Origin: Aurantibacter crassamenti
GTDB taxonomy: Bacteria > Bacteroidota > Bacteroidia > Flavobacteriales > Flavobacteriaceae
DNA: 64,000 nt
Assembly: GCF_016811105.1 (NCBI RefSeq)
Contig: NZ_JAFBGM010000001.1
Coordinates: forward strand, 2,967,409 to 3,031,408
Direction: 5' to 3'
A model generated the notes under the pieces. It was given only the letters and a program-made list of their open reading frames with translations. It was not told the origin of the DNA and searched no databases. Made by a program: the position numbers and the translations under genes. This document shows, piece after piece, positions 34,953 through 43,737 of the stretch (position 1 is the stretch's first letter; every line of letters begins with the position of its first letter).

Positions 34953-35618
34953 TTAGAACGTTAAGGGTAACGCAAATCCGCCACCAAAAAGACCAACTGA
35001 TTTATTCACATAAGTCGCAGGTTTGTATTCCGTTAAATTTTCTAATAGTTGACTTATTAATTCTCTTTTATCCTCAGGAACTTCTCCACGTATTTTGGTT
35101 TCTAATTTTCCGTTTATGTCAACATTTAATAGAATGCTTGCTCGTCCTTTAATTCGTTTTAGTTCCCTAGAATTTTTTATTTCCGCTCTAATTAATTTCA
35201 TGTAATTAGGATTCAGTTCCTTTTTGTTGATTATGAGGGGAATAAATTTGTCTTTGTACAGAAATTTTGGAAGTTCATCGACATGGAATAAAAACATTTT
35301 TTCAGAGTACTTAAGTCCTCCGCATTGCTCTTTAATCAAGTCATACGCTCCAAAGTCGCCCAGCGAGTATGATTTTTGGAGTAGTTCACATGCCTTAGAT
35401 TTATTCCCTAAATTCAATTCAGTTCCAGCTAAATTGTAAATAGCGTCTTTATTCGTTGAGTCAATTTTAATTATGGATTCGTAGTTGATTTTTGCATTTT
35501 GAAAATCAGAATTTTCAAAGGCATCGTTACCTTTAATTAAGAGTCTTTCAATTTCAGATTCCTGTCCGAATAAAGGGCAGATTGAAAATAGAATAATTAA
35601 GATTAGCAATTTTTTCAT
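34953..35618 (-). CDS. Secreted TPR protein with TonB-C-like end
   Basis: 221 aa from the ATG at 35616-35618. Signal peptide 1-19. TPR-like helices cover about 22-95 (GNDAFENSDFQNAKINYESI, LNLGNKSKACELLQKSYSLG). The C-terminal about 90 residues (GRASILLNVDINGKLETKI ... TEYKPATYVNKSVGLFGGG) resemble the TonB C-terminal domain found in many flavobacterial periplasmic proteins. The start codon lies 14 nt from the unit boundary. Unit ends match over ten bases (GTTGTACCAC). Confidence 0.75.
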   Translation of the reverse strand: MKKLLILIILFSICPLFGQESEIERLLIKGNDAFENSDFQNAKINYESIIKIDSTNKDAIYNLAGTELNLGNKSKACELLQKSYSLGDFGAYDLIKEQCGGLKYSEKMFLFHVDELPKFLYKDKFIPLIINKKELNPNYMKLIRAEIKNSRELKRIKGRASILLNVDINGKLETKIRGEVPEDKRELISQLLENLTEYKPATYVNKSVGLFGGGFALPLTF

Positions 35619-35628
35619 AATGTGGTAC

Positions 35629-35790
35629 AACGGTTTAGCTATGAACAGTACGGGAGCAAACTAGCGTTTACTTTCCACCTCGTACATAGCAAAATCTTTT
35701 TGTTTTATTTTTCTTTTCCTGTCTAAAGCAACCCCGATGCTTCGGGGCCAAAGATTTTGCGGACTTTAAAACAAGCTTAAGTCAATGGAG
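35629..35790. repeat. attC-like site, class B, right arm lost (site 7)
   Basis: The left arm AACGGTTTAGCTATGAACAGTACGGG and the CCCCGATGCTTCGGGG hairpin are present. After GCGGACTTTA the sequence departs from class B, and no GCCCGTATTG arm or clear GTT end is seen. Confidence 0.65.
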
Positions 35791-35838
35791 CATCATAGGA
35801 CTTGCCACACTATTTGCAATAGTTGATATAAGTCACAA

Positions 35839-36570
35839 TTATTTCTTGGTTATATAGTGTAAATCTTTGGAAGAATATTCGTCCCAAAGAACCTCCAGTC
35901 TTTGTGAAGTTTTCTCGTCTACTACGTTTGTTGTCGCCCCGTTAATTTTATTTCTACTAATTATTGTTGGAGAAATAACGCTTTGTCCATTCCAAGTTTC
36001 TATGAAATCAAAGCCGAATATATACTTTTGGTATTTTTTTCCTATGTTTGGAAGTATCATTATAGCTTCTCTTTCTTCACTATTTTTTCCCTTTGTAAAA
36101 ATAATCAATGGGCCTTTGGATTCGCGTCTTAAACCTTGCATTAAATATTTGTGAATTATTCCGTCATTATCATCTACTTTAATTTCTGTACTTAAAATTC
36201 CTGGTGCTAAAGAGGATGAAAAATTCATATTATAATAATTCCAAAATTTTTCTCCATTTTCATTTATTGTCAGATAATAAACATGCCAATCAGTTTTAAA
36301 TTCTCTAATCAAATTTTCATCTGAATGAATTTTTGATAATTGATTTTGATTCAAAATATTCAACACCGAATCAAAGAAATCTTTATTTTTGAAGTGCGAA
36401 ATCACTCCACTTACGGCTGTACCAAATAATGTACCCCCTAGTGCTATTAAAAATTCTCCAAAAAAACCATTATCAGGGGTCATATAAATGCCCAATCCAA
36501 TTGTCGTTAATGAAAGTAGAATTAGAATTGAATTGACGACAGTATAAATACTAATTTTTCGTTGTTTCAT
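35839..36570 (-). CDS. Hypothetical two-helix membrane protein
   Basis: 243 aa. Two N-terminal membrane helices (about 8-28 and 37-58) form a hairpin anchor. The remaining about 180 residues are soluble, beginning FKNKDFFDSVLNILNQNQL, with WHVYYLTINENGEKFWNYYNM and a basic segment KYLMQGLRRESKGPL. No family recognised. The layout (short membrane hairpin plus cytoplasmic domain) recalls effector-type membrane proteins, but no function is claimed. Its unit is bounded by degenerate sites. Confidence 0.6.
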   Translation of the reverse strand: MKQRKISIYTVVNSILILLSLTTIGLGIYMTPDNGFFGEFLIALGGTLFGTAVSGVISHFKNKDFFDSVLNILNQNQLSKIHSDENLIREFKTDWHVYYLTINENGEKFWNYYNMNFSSSLAPGILSTEIKVDDNDGIIHKYLMQGLRRESKGPLIIFTKGKNSEEREAIMILPNIGKKYQKYIFGFDFIETWNGQSVISPTIISRNKINGATTNVVDEKTSQRLEVLWDEYSSKDLHYITKK

Positions 36571-36580
36571 AATATTGAAT

Positions 36581-36815
36581 AACGGCTATTTTAACTTTAA
36601 TATTCCACAAAAATAACTCGTTAGCTCAAAAAACTAAAAAGTCTCGTGGTGTGTTAAGTATTGTACCTACCTTATTTAAATAAGATTAATTATCTGGATT
36701 AATCACCTAATTTAGCAAATACAAACCGAACCTGCCAGCCGGCAGGCTGGTAGAATATCTGGAAGAATTTTCGTAAGTAGGTGAGAAAAGACAATTACTA
36801 ATACATAATTTAAGT
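36581..36815. repeat. attC-like site, class A, degenerate (site 8)
   Basis: The core CACCTAATTTAGCAAATACAAACCGAA plus the CCTGCCAGCCGGCAGGCTGG insert (36731-36750) and TTTTCGTAAGTAGGTGAG are clear. The outer arms have decayed, with no matching GTT end. Confidence 0.6.
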
Positions 36816-36854
36816 TTAATTCTTAAAACAACAAAAGTCAACTAAAAATTTATA

Positions 36855-38129
36855 TTACATATGACGACAGGTTAAAAAGGCATTAATATACAAACTACCC
36901 TTTCTTTTAAATTCCACCTCTGAACCCAGAAAATTCGTATAAGTTCTAGGTTTTAAGAATGGGCGATGTTCTGTTAGATAGGCCTCAAAGCGTAAATAGT
37001 GCTTCGCTCTAAAAGGATCATGATATGGTTTTGGATCCAATATAAATTCCTCTGCTGACTCCCATGTAAATTCACCTACCCAATCATTTTGATTTTCTCC
37101 ATATAATAGCCACCAATTTGAACCTGGCGGCTTGTCTAGTTCATATAGCATAACGGTCGTACCCTTTATTAATGATCCAACTGATGTCCCTGCACTAGTA
37201 AGTTCGTAATCTTCTTCATTACCCAGATAATTGTTGTGATTTAGACTTCCAATTTGGGCGTAAAATAGTACCAAGACATTACCTTTCTTAATTCTTATAA
37301 CGTGATAATCGCTCTGTTCGTAACATTGGATACTATTGAAATTATTAATTTCAGATATTTCCGTTCCTGGATATATCTGAAATTTTGGCATTCCTATAGC
37401 TTGCCAATCAATATATTCTATTGATTGACTTGTTAAAAATTCTTGTTGACCAGAGATAGCAAAACTCAATAACTCATTAACACCACCATATTCCAACTGG
37501 TCATAAAAAAAATTTCCCCATGCTGTGGATTTATATGCAAAGGGGCATTCGGTACAGCTAAATTTAATGTGGTCAGTAAAACTTACCGAAACAGTTCCAT
37601 CAGCTTTAATTGCAAAAAATCGTATTGGAATTATATCGCAAAGATCTCTTATAAATTCGCAATTGTCCAGTCCAAGTTCCAGATCTATTGATAACGTATT
37701 AAGTGGGTCTCCTACTTCAAGAGTAGGAAATAATACATACGCATTTTGCTCATCACCAATACTAAAACCGATACCATTAACCTGACTTCCGTTATTTACA
37801 TAACCCAAACCTAAATTTAAAATACCATTTTCATCAATTATAGGATCTCTATCCGGGAATGCAATTAAATCATGATCTGTTTCGAAAGAAGAAACGTCTC
37901 GTACCTCTAAATTACTATTGTTATTTAGTGAAACTAATATACTTTCTATATACTCATCTTTTGTAAGAGCCATTGAGTCTTCAGTCTCATCTCCTTCATT
38001 CTCATTTCCTACATTCTCATTTCCTTCAATTTCATTTCTATTAGTCTCATTTTTTTCAATTTCATTATCATCACAACTACTAGTGATGAAAAAAGTAAAT
38101 ACACACAACACATATACTATAAATCTCAT
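36855..38129 (-). CDS. Hypothetical lipoprotein with Asn/Glu repeat linker
   Basis: 424 aa. Lipobox ITSSCDD (Cys at 19), followed by a low-complexity linker of Asn-Glu units (NETNRNEIEGNENVGNENEGD, about 24-48) encoded by tandem imperfect DNA repeats. The mature part has an Asp-rich start, four Cys near residues 150-195 (LDNCEFIRDLCDI, KFSCTECPF) and a long beta-rich C-terminal half. No known domain recognised. Surface or periplasmic lipoprotein is the safest description. Confidence 0.6.
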   Translation of the reverse strand: MRFIVYVLCVFTFFITSSCDDNEIEKNETNRNEIEGNENVGNENEGDETEDSMALTKDEYIESILVSLNNNSNLEVRDVSSFETDHDLIAFPDRDPIIDENGILNLGLGYVNNGSQVNGIGFSIGDEQNAYVLFPTLEVGDPLNTLSIDLELGLDNCEFIRDLCDIIPIRFFAIKADGTVSVSFTDHIKFSCTECPFAYKSTAWGNFFYDQLEYGGVNELLSFAISGQQEFLTSQSIEYIDWQAIGMPKFQIYPGTEISEINNFNSIQCYEQSDYHVIRIKKGNVLVLFYAQIGSLNHNNYLGNEEDYELTSAGTSVGSLIKGTTVMLYELDKPPGSNWWLLYGENQNDWVGEFTWESAEEFILDPKPYHDPFRAKHYLRFEAYLTEHRPFLKPRTYTNFLGSEVEFKRKGSLYINAFLTCRHM

Positions 38130-38204
38130 TATTTTGAAATTAAATTAGAAAACTAGAATGAATAATATTTTAATATCAACAAGTATAATTAAATGTAATG
38201 ACTT

Positions 38205-38231
38205 AAAAAATACCCATTAATAGGTATTTTT
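38205..38231 (-). terminator. Hairpin terminator between units
   Basis: AAAAATACC / GGTATTTTT with an 8-nt loop. On the minus strand it follows the four-helix protein gene (38411-38848) and ends in T's. Confidence 0.6.
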
Positions 38232-38260
38232 ACTTCGATATTATTATTTGTTTTCCTTTC

Positions 38261-38321
38261 GTTGGCAATCGTCAAATTTTGAAATTTGGCGACTTTTCAA
38301 AAATGCCCAAACCCTTGTGTT
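38261..38321. repeat. attC-like site fragment (site 9)
   Basis: Only the right part is present: CAAATTTTGAAATTTGGCGACTT, a CCCAAACCC block and a GTGTTAGCAGAG end. The first 11 bases from GTT match the reverse complement of the unit's right end at 8 of 11 positions. Confidence 0.5.
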
Positions 38322-38410
38322 AGCAGAGACTTTCGCTATCTTTTTATATACATCTTAAGTTTGCTTCTTATTATATTGAGAGGAATATTAACGAAATAAT
38401 TAAAAAAAAA

Positions 38411-38848
38411 TCACAGATAATTAAAGAATAATTCGACGGCTATACCAAGAATAAAACTAGCAGTTACACCTATTAACGATATGCGTCCTAATTTAAATGT
38501 ATTAGAAAAAGCAAGCCATAGTGCTATTAATGAACAAATTGCAAAAAGAACCATCGCATAGGTAGGTACAATACTAGTAAAAAGTCCGATGGTGTTAAAA
38601 ATTGGATCTAACAATGCAGTAAATCCAAATAATGCTAAGGCAAAATTGGATTTAGGATGTTTATTAAAAAGATAAATGCCCGCAATTAATAGTTCAATAC
38701 AAATGGCAAAAGGACCAAATTGGCCATAAAATGCCTTTTTAAAATAAGGTTCTAACCCAATTGGAAAGTCAATTTTTGTGTAAAATATGACTCCAAGCAC
38801 AATTGCTATGATTATGAATATTGTTGCAATAATCTTTCTTGTTTTCAT
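38411..38848 (-). CDS. Hypothetical four-helix membrane protein
   Basis: 145 aa, almost entirely hydrophobic, with helices at about 6-25, 45-62, 70-92 and 97-140 (the last long enough for two). Short loops carry FPIGLEPYFKKAFYG. No motif recognised. Start ATG at 38846-38848. Small integral membrane proteins of unknown role are a frequent cargo in this region. Confidence 0.65.
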   Translation of the reverse strand: MKTRKIIATIFIIIAIVLGVIFYTKIDFPIGLEPYFKKAFYGQFGPFAICIELLIAGIYLFNKHPKSNFALALFGFTALLDPIFNTIGLFTSIVPTYAMVLFAICSLIALWLAFSNTFKLGRISLIGVTASFILGIAVELFFNYL

Positions 38849-38889
38849 AAGAATTTATTAATGTTTTTTCTTCTCTTAGAATGTTTGCC

Positions 38890-38978
38890 AACGATTTAGC
38901 TATGCGTAGCGCGGAGGTACACTGGTCAATTTCAGTCTGCACACGAAGCTAAAGCTTATTGCTTTTATCCATTTTGTT
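38890..38978. repeat. attC-like site, class B, shortened (site 10)
   Basis: AACGATTTAGCTATGCGTAGCGCGG start, CACACGAAGCTAAAGCTTATTGC middle, then directly a GTT end. The second half of class B is missing. The final GTTAA supplies the stop codon of the cupin gene. Confidence 0.65.
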
Positions 38979-39444
38979 AAAGCTTTTCGGCTACTTTATC
39001 ATAGTATTTTTGTGTAACAACCTCAGTCCAAGTTGTTGGTTGTCCACCACCATATAAGGCCAAATAGGTTACATCACTTAGCTTTGTGGAGGAATGCCAA
39101 TGTTCAATGTCTTTCTCACATTTAATGATATCTCCTTTTTTCAAAATTACTGGCTCATTTCCTCTCTCCTGATAATAGGCTTCACCAGAAACAATTATTA
39201 AAACTTGTGCAGAACCATGCTTATGCCAATCTAAGGTTGAATTGGCTTTAAAAGTTGCTTTTGTAATATTATAACCTAATTCATCGTCATTGTGAATTAT
39301 AGCATTCAACCAAGCTTCTCCTATATAATGAGTATTTGGTGCTTTTGTTCCCTCAGCTAAATAGGAAGATACCTTGTAATCTGAGTTTTGGGAAAATACA
39401 GATGCCGAGGCCAAAATGAATAGGAATAAAATTGATTTTTTCAT
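38977..39444 (-). CDS. Secreted cupin protein
   Basis: 155 aa. Signal peptide 1-18 (ASASVFSQ). Cupin motif 1 is STLDWHKHGSAQVLIIVSGE with two His and a Glu ligand pattern, motif 2 is KKGDIIKCEKDIEHWHSS. It is a periplasmic or secreted single-domain cupin of the quercetinase-like superfamily; substrate unknown. The stop codon lies in the recombination core of the adjacent site. Confidence 0.82.
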   Translation of the reverse strand: MKKSILFLFILASASVFSQNSDYKVSSYLAEGTKAPNTHYIGEAWLNAIIHNDDELGYNITKATFKANSTLDWHKHGSAQVLIIVSGEAYYQERGNEPVILKKGDIIKCEKDIEHWHSSTKLSDVTYLALYGGGQPTTWTEVVTQKYYDKVAEKL

Positions 39445-39491
39445 TTTCTTAAAGTTTATATTTCTTGTTTATTCAGAGTTTTATGCTTGCG

Positions 39492-39640
39492 CATTACGGT
39501 TCGTATTTGACAAGAAGGGGAGGTAAAGAAACTTTTCGTTTCGGTATATTACTTAGCTAAATATAAATATTTTGCTTTTATCTTTTCTTTTACAAACACC
39601 ATATTTTATATTTAGCGACTTCATAAATATTCTAAAATTG
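39492..39640. repeat. attC-like site, class B fragment (site 11a)
   Basis: GTAAAGAAACTTTTCGTTTCGG hairpin, ACTTAGCTAAATATAAATATT and ATATTTAGCGACTTCATAAATAT are clear class B pieces; both ends are eroded (ATTACGG instead of AACGG). Confidence 0.55.
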
Positions 39641-39677
39641 AAATAAAAAAGAGTAAAGTTCACTTTTTAATGGTGCT

Positions 39678-39738
39678 ACAATGGTCTGTGTATGGTGACG
39701 TAGCATCACGCAAGGTGCTATGCTCTAAACATATTGTT
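39678..39738. repeat. Short attC-like site (site 11b)
   Basis: ACAATGGTCTGTGTATGGTGAC start, inner arms GTAGCATCACG / GGTGCTATGC, end AACATATTGTTAGC. 61 bp. It lies directly after fragment 11a, and its GTTAG gives the stop codon of the cyclase gene. Confidence 0.6.
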
Positions 39739-40969
39739 AGCTATATTTTATAAAATACATTTCCAATTCTCCTTTTCCTTTAGCTTGAATTTTCTCCCTG
39801 GTATAGCAACTGATATCATTTTTGACAAGCTGGTAGGTTGTTTCTGATATATTTATTTTGCCAGGCTCTCCTAACGATTCCATCCGACTTGCCGTATTAA
39901 CTGTATCTCCAAAGAGATCATAGTTAAATTTCTTCTTTCCAACTACGCCAGCCACTATTGGTCCCGAATGTATCCCAACTCTCATCCTCCATTTTATTTC
40001 ATGTTTCTTATTTCTCTCCTCCAGATAGGATAGCATCTGTTGTGCAGCTTTAATACAATTAAGGGCATGATTTTTAACCGTATCTTCAAGACCACATGCA
40101 GCCATATATGCATCCCCAATTGTTTCAATTTTTTCAACTCCTGCCTCCTCAACAATCTCATCAAATCGGCCAAAAATATCATTGAGTTCATTGACCAAAG
40201 TGATTGCCGGAATGCTAGCTACTAACTCAGTAAAGCCTTTGAAGTCAGTAAACAGAATAGTTACATTTTTGTGCCTTTTGGGCACTGTTTTACCAGTTTC
40301 CTTTAGATCCCTTGCCACATTTACAGGAAGAATATTATGCAGAAGATCATCTGATCTTTTTTGCTCAACCCTCAATGACTCTTCTGATCTATCAATCAGC
40401 ACAGACAAAGTCCAAGCCATTGTAAGGCAAATCAGTCCCGTTGTGCTGATGTTAAATATTTGCAGAAAATACGGGTCAAGTACATCATAGTGAGGATTAA
40501 AATTGGATTGAAACGTAACCGAAAAAATCAGAGTCAAGACCCCCAGCATACTGAAACCGATAGCTAATTTCCGCGCACTTTTTGGGAAAGTCATGTATGG
40601 AGTAATTATTATGATGAAACAAATGACCCAAACCCCTGACGAGTAGCCTAACAAATAAAGAAATAGAATAATTCCAATATATGACGTAACAGTAAACCAA
40701 GTTGATGCCAATACCCGCCAACCTTTGCCATTGAATATTAGAACGAATGAAAACATCAATGCTAACAATCCATTGCTTCCGTAAAGTATTGGGGAATCTG
40801 TAATGCAAAAAGCAGTAATCATCCATATTACCATGAACAAGATCCCAAGGATAGAAGCGATATTTGTTATACGCAGATACCTATTCTCGGTTATAGAAAA
40901 CTCCTTATTAGCACCAATATCAACTATGCTTTGGAAAATTGGAGTTTTGCTTTTATCACTATTGGGCAT
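39737..40969 (-). CDS. Class III nucleotide cyclase, membrane-bound
   Basis: 410 aa. The N-terminal half has about six membrane helices (about 38-195). A signalling helix with LLHNILPVNVARDLKETGK leads to the catalytic domain (about 225-410). Metal-binding aspartates are in LFTDFKGFT and ETIGDAYMA, and the transition-state Asn/Arg are in GDTVNTASRME. Base-selecting positions are Glu (KIETIGD, as in guanylyl cyclases) and Asp (YDLFGD, as in adenylyl cyclases), so the product nucleotide is uncertain. Single-gene unit with matching ends (9 of 10). Crp-family regulators occur in nearby units. Confidence 0.88.
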   Translation of the reverse strand: MPNSDKSKTPIFQSIVDIGANKEFSITENRYLRITNIASILGILFMVIWMITAFCITDSPILYGSNGLLALMFSFVLIFNGKGWRVLASTWFTVTSYIGIILFLYLLGYSSGVWVICFIIIITPYMTFPKSARKLAIGFSMLGVLTLIFSVTFQSNFNPHYDVLDPYFLQIFNISTTGLICLTMAWTLSVLIDRSEESLRVEQKRSDDLLHNILPVNVARDLKETGKTVPKRHKNVTILFTDFKGFTELVASIPAITLVNELNDIFGRFDEIVEEAGVEKIETIGDAYMAACGLEDTVKNHALNCIKAAQQMLSYLEERNKKHEIKWRMRVGIHSGPIVAGVVGKKKFNYDLFGDTVNTASRMESLGEPGKINISETTYQLVKNDISCYTREKIQAKGKGELEMYFIKYS

Positions 40970-41006
40970 TATGTTCTAATTAGTTGACTATTTTCAAATT
41001 ATAGTT

Positions 41007-41184
41007 AACGTCCGAGTTAAGAGTGGGGCGGAAGTAAGGAAACTTTTCGTTTCGGTTTAATACTTAGCTAAATATAAATATTTAACTTTTAGTATAAACG
41101 TCAAATTTTATATTTGGCGACTTCATAAATATACACAGACCATTTGATTCAGCACTTTTTGCCCTATGTTTTTTATACTATGTT
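41007..41184. repeat. attC-like site, class B variant (site 12)
   Basis: AACGTCCGAGTTAAGAGTGGGGCGG start, GGAAACTTTTCGTTTCGG, ATATTTGGCGACTTCATAAATAT, GCCCTATGTTTTTTATAC and a GTT end. The epimerase gene reads 12 nt into it to find its stop. Confidence 0.78.
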
Positions 41185-42198
41185 ATCTTCCTTTTTCTTT
41201 TCTTTCCAATCGGTTTTTAAATATTTCAAAGCGTCTTCTAAAGCCTTTTTTGAAGGTTTAGGATTAAAACCTAATTCTACTCTTGATTTACTGATATCAT
41301 AATCTTGCTTTAAATCATAAAACATGTCTAAGTAATGTCTTTGTAAGAGCGGTTCTTTTCCTGTAAGCTTACTACTAAACTCCATTAGACCAGCAACGGA
41401 GTACAATAAACATTTTGGCACTTTTTTAGGCGTTTTTAATTTTAGTTCAGGATATAGTTCTGATGCTATTTTTACAGTTTCTTGTAATGTTGTATGCTGC
41501 TCATTAGATAAAATATAGCGTTCTAAATTTCTGCCTTTTTTCATTGCATTATACATACCATAAGCTACATCTTTTACATCAACCCAATTTAAAGTTACAT
41601 TGGTATCTACAGGTATTTCTCCATTTAAAACTTGTAATACAAGGTTGTTAGAATAGCTTAATTTATAAGCTTTAGAACCAATCATAGCAGAGGGTAAAAC
41701 AAGAATAGTTCTGATGCCATATTTTTTTCCTAATTCTAATGCTAGTTTATCAGAATCATTTTTAGAATTGTAATACCAATTTCTTCGGTCTTTGTTATAT
41801 CCATTATCCACATTGGCGGGTAATTTTGTAAAATCTAAACTAGCTACTGAACTTACATAAACGATATTTTTAATGCCACATTCTTTCGCAATGTCAAACA
41901 CATTTTGAGTGCCTTGCATATTATTATCATAAATTTCAGTTTTGGGGTTTTTGGCCCACATACTAAAATTAGCAGCCACTGCATATAAGTTTGTAACGCC
42001 TTGAAATGCTTTTTTTAGAGATTCTCTGTCGGTAATATCAGCTTGAACAACTTCGCAGTCTAGTGCTTTAAAAGGTTCAGTGTTATTAATGTTTCTTACA
42101 GTTGTTCTTACTTTTTGCTTATCAGAAAGTAAAAGTCTAATTAGGTTGTTTCCTAAATGTCCATTTCCACCAGTTACTAATGAAATTTCATTGCTCAT
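41173..42198 (-). CDS. NAD(P)-dependent epimerase/reductase (extended SDR)
   Basis: 341 aa from the ATG at 42196-42198 (MSNEISLVTGG). The Rossmann motif is TGGNGHLGNNL (about 9-19), the active-site Tyr/Lys YYNSK at about 153-157 and the Ser in YVSSVAS. It resembles dihydroflavonol-4-reductase-like enzymes. The last codons and the stop (AAC ATA GTA TAA) come from the neighbouring attC-like site. It is the second gene of a unit whose first gene is a Crp-family regulator. Confidence 0.85.
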   Translation of the reverse strand: MSNEISLVTGGNGHLGNNLIRLLLSDKQKVRTTVRNINNTEPFKALDCEVVQADITDRESLKKAFQGVTNLYAVAANFSMWAKNPKTEIYDNNMQGTQNVFDIAKECGIKNIVYVSSVASLDFTKLPANVDNGYNKDRRNWYYNSKNDSDKLALELGKKYGIRTILVLPSAMIGSKAYKLSYSNNLVLQVLNGEIPVDTNVTLNWVDVKDVAYGMYNAMKKGRNLERYILSNEQHTTLQETVKIASELYPELKLKTPKKVPKCLLYSVAGLMEFSSKLTGKEPLLQRHYLDMFYDLKQDYDISKSRVELGFNPKPSKKALEDALKYLKTDWKEKKKEDNIV

Positions 42199-42259
42199 AA
42201 TTCTTAAATTTTGTTTGAGCAAATTTCAATACCTTTTAAGAGGTTAGAAATAACATTTG

Positions 42260-42829
42260 TTAGAAAGCGATTTGCTTTCTGATACGACTTAAAGATTGCG
42301 GTTCCATTCCTAGAAAAGAAGCGATATTGTCGACAGACACATTTAAAGCTAGATTTGGGTGCTGATTCACAAATTTAAGATAGCGTTCTTTTGCAGTTAA
42401 AATTTGAAAATCTTTAACACGTTCTAGTTTACAACTTAAATGTTCGTTGGTTACTTCTTTAACAAATATTGACCAGAATTTTGTTTCTTTTTGTAAAATG
42501 TCAAAATCAGGTTTTGAAATTTTTATAAGATTACAATCTGTGATAGTTTCATAATAATCTACGGATGGTGTTTTTGTCATAAAGCTATCTAAAGATGTAA
42601 AAAAATCTTGATCACTTACAAGATGCTGTACGACAATCTTTCCGTCAACATTTTGATATCCTTTTACAATTCCAGAAGCTAAAAAATAAATATATCGCTC
42701 AACTTTTCCTGCTTCTAAAAGATTAGTTTGAGCTGGAACTTCTTCTGTAACGAAATGATTTTTGATTAATTCAATTTCGTTTTGTGTTAAGGTAATTTTT
42801 GATTGTATGTAATTAATTAGATTTTGCAT
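42260..42829 (-). CDS. Crp/Fnr family regulator (epimerase unit)
   Basis: 189 aa. The N-terminus MQNLINYIQSKITLTQNEI matches other short flavobacterial members. The beta-roll (about 28-120) includes RYIYFLASGIVKGYQ, and the helix-turn-helix is NIASFLGMEPQSLSRIRKQI (about 165-185). The recognition helix (EPQSLSRIR) lacks the Arg-Glu-Thr start of CRP, so a different operator is expected. It sits 61 bp upstream of the epimerase gene, its likely target. No obvious shared dyad was found. Confidence 0.87.
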   Translation of the reverse strand: MQNLINYIQSKITLTQNEIELIKNHFVTEEVPAQTNLLEAGKVERYIYFLASGIVKGYQNVDGKIVVQHLVSDQDFFTSLDSFMTKTPSVDYYETITDCNLIKISKPDFDILQKETKFWSIFVKEVTNEHLSCKLERVKDFQILTAKERYLKFVNQHPNLALNVSVDNIASFLGMEPQSLSRIRKQIAF

Positions 42830-42840
42830 AGTTGATTGGT

Positions 42841-43017
42841 AATGGTATATACGGTTTAGGTAAAGCTTATTGCCTGCCTGCCGACAGGCAGGTTTGGTTT
42901 AATTTTTTCTTGCCCAAAGCTAAATCTATTCCCGATACCTATCGGGATTAGCAACATCATAAAAATACACAAACCCTGGTATTAAGCCTGAAGCCCTTAT
43001 TGTTTATGGGTTGTGTT
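42841..43017. repeat. attC-like site, class B with GC insert (site 13)
   Basis: Left arm eroded (AATGGTATATACGG). Insert CCTGCCTGCCGACAGGCAGG at 42873-42892 forms an 8-bp stem. Then GCCCAAAGCTAAAT, AAATACACAAACCC, GCCCTTATTGTTTATGGG and a GTT end. Confidence 0.72.
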
Positions 43018-43031
43018 GCAGTATTAATTAC

Positions 43032-43532
43032 TTATTTGATGCTTATACGAGTTTCTTTTAGGCCTTTTTCTTTAAGGTAATCACTTAATTCTTTAGCATC
43101 TCCAATATTGGCATGATGAAGTAATGTAAAACCATGCGGACCTTTAGCAAATAATAATTCAGGATATACCTCCAATGTAGCTTTTACTAAGTCAATTTTC
43201 CCTAACATGGTAAGTGTAAATAAATTGACTCTAGCTCCTTTAGAAATAAGGTAATTGGCAATTTCTTTATTTCCTAAATGCGCGGCTCCTTCAATTGCCT
43301 CTTCATAATCTGAATTACCCCAGTCATAACTAGCATATATTAAGTTTGGATATTCATCTAGCATTTCCTTAACTAAAGGCAAATTTTTATGTCCGGCAAC
43401 TACAAATTCTTTAACCAATTTTATATCTAAAGGTTGGGGTTCTTGAGGGTTCTGAGCAAATGAAAAGGTTGGCGCAACGCCTGCTAAAACAATTCCTCCT
43501 AATGAATTTTTAATAAATGTTTTTCTATTCAT
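43032..43532 (-). CDS. Ankyrin-repeat protein, exported
   Basis: 166 aa. An N-terminal signal (MNRKTFIKNSLGGIVLAGVA) of the kind found on exported flavobacterial proteins is followed by degenerate ankyrin repeats: NSDYEEAIEGAAHLGNKEIANYLISKGARVN and GPHGFTLLHHANIGDAKELSDYLKEKG. The repeats form a protein-binding stack in the periplasm. No enzymatic motif. Single-gene unit; its ends do not match. Confidence 0.8.
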   Translation of the reverse strand: MNRKTFIKNSLGGIVLAGVAPTFSFAQNPQEPQPLDIKLVKEFVVAGHKNLPLVKEMLDEYPNLIYASYDWGNSDYEEAIEGAAHLGNKEIANYLISKGARVNLFTLTMLGKIDLVKATLEVYPELLFAKGPHGFTLLHHANIGDAKELSDYLKEKGLKETRISIK

Positions 43533-43632
43533 GGTTTAGATTTTAATTATATATGCTAAAATCAGTACTTTAAGCTTAATACGCTTTAAGAAACATATTT
43601 CTTAAGATGAAAAGCTATTTATTAAATATGTT

Positions 43633-43721
43633 ACCACGGTTTGTGTATGATTTCGTTGCGTGTTTCAGCAACCAATTTAATAAACAAATACCTGCCAAAG
43701 CAATTAAGTATTCAAGGTGTT
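43633..43721. repeat. attC-like site, class A, shortened (site 14)
   Basis: CACGGTTTGTGTATGATTTCG start, GCGTGTTTCAGCAACCAATTT, then AGCAATTAAGTATTCAAGGTGTT. 89 bp; the inner GAAAATCC hairpin is missing. Confidence 0.65.
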
Positions 43722-43737
43722 GGCATTTCGTTATTTT

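Noticed and set aside
42220..42222. TTG start for the epimerase gene
   Set aside because: The ATG at 42198 begins exactly at the Rossmann fold; the upstream eight residues have no counterpart in the family.
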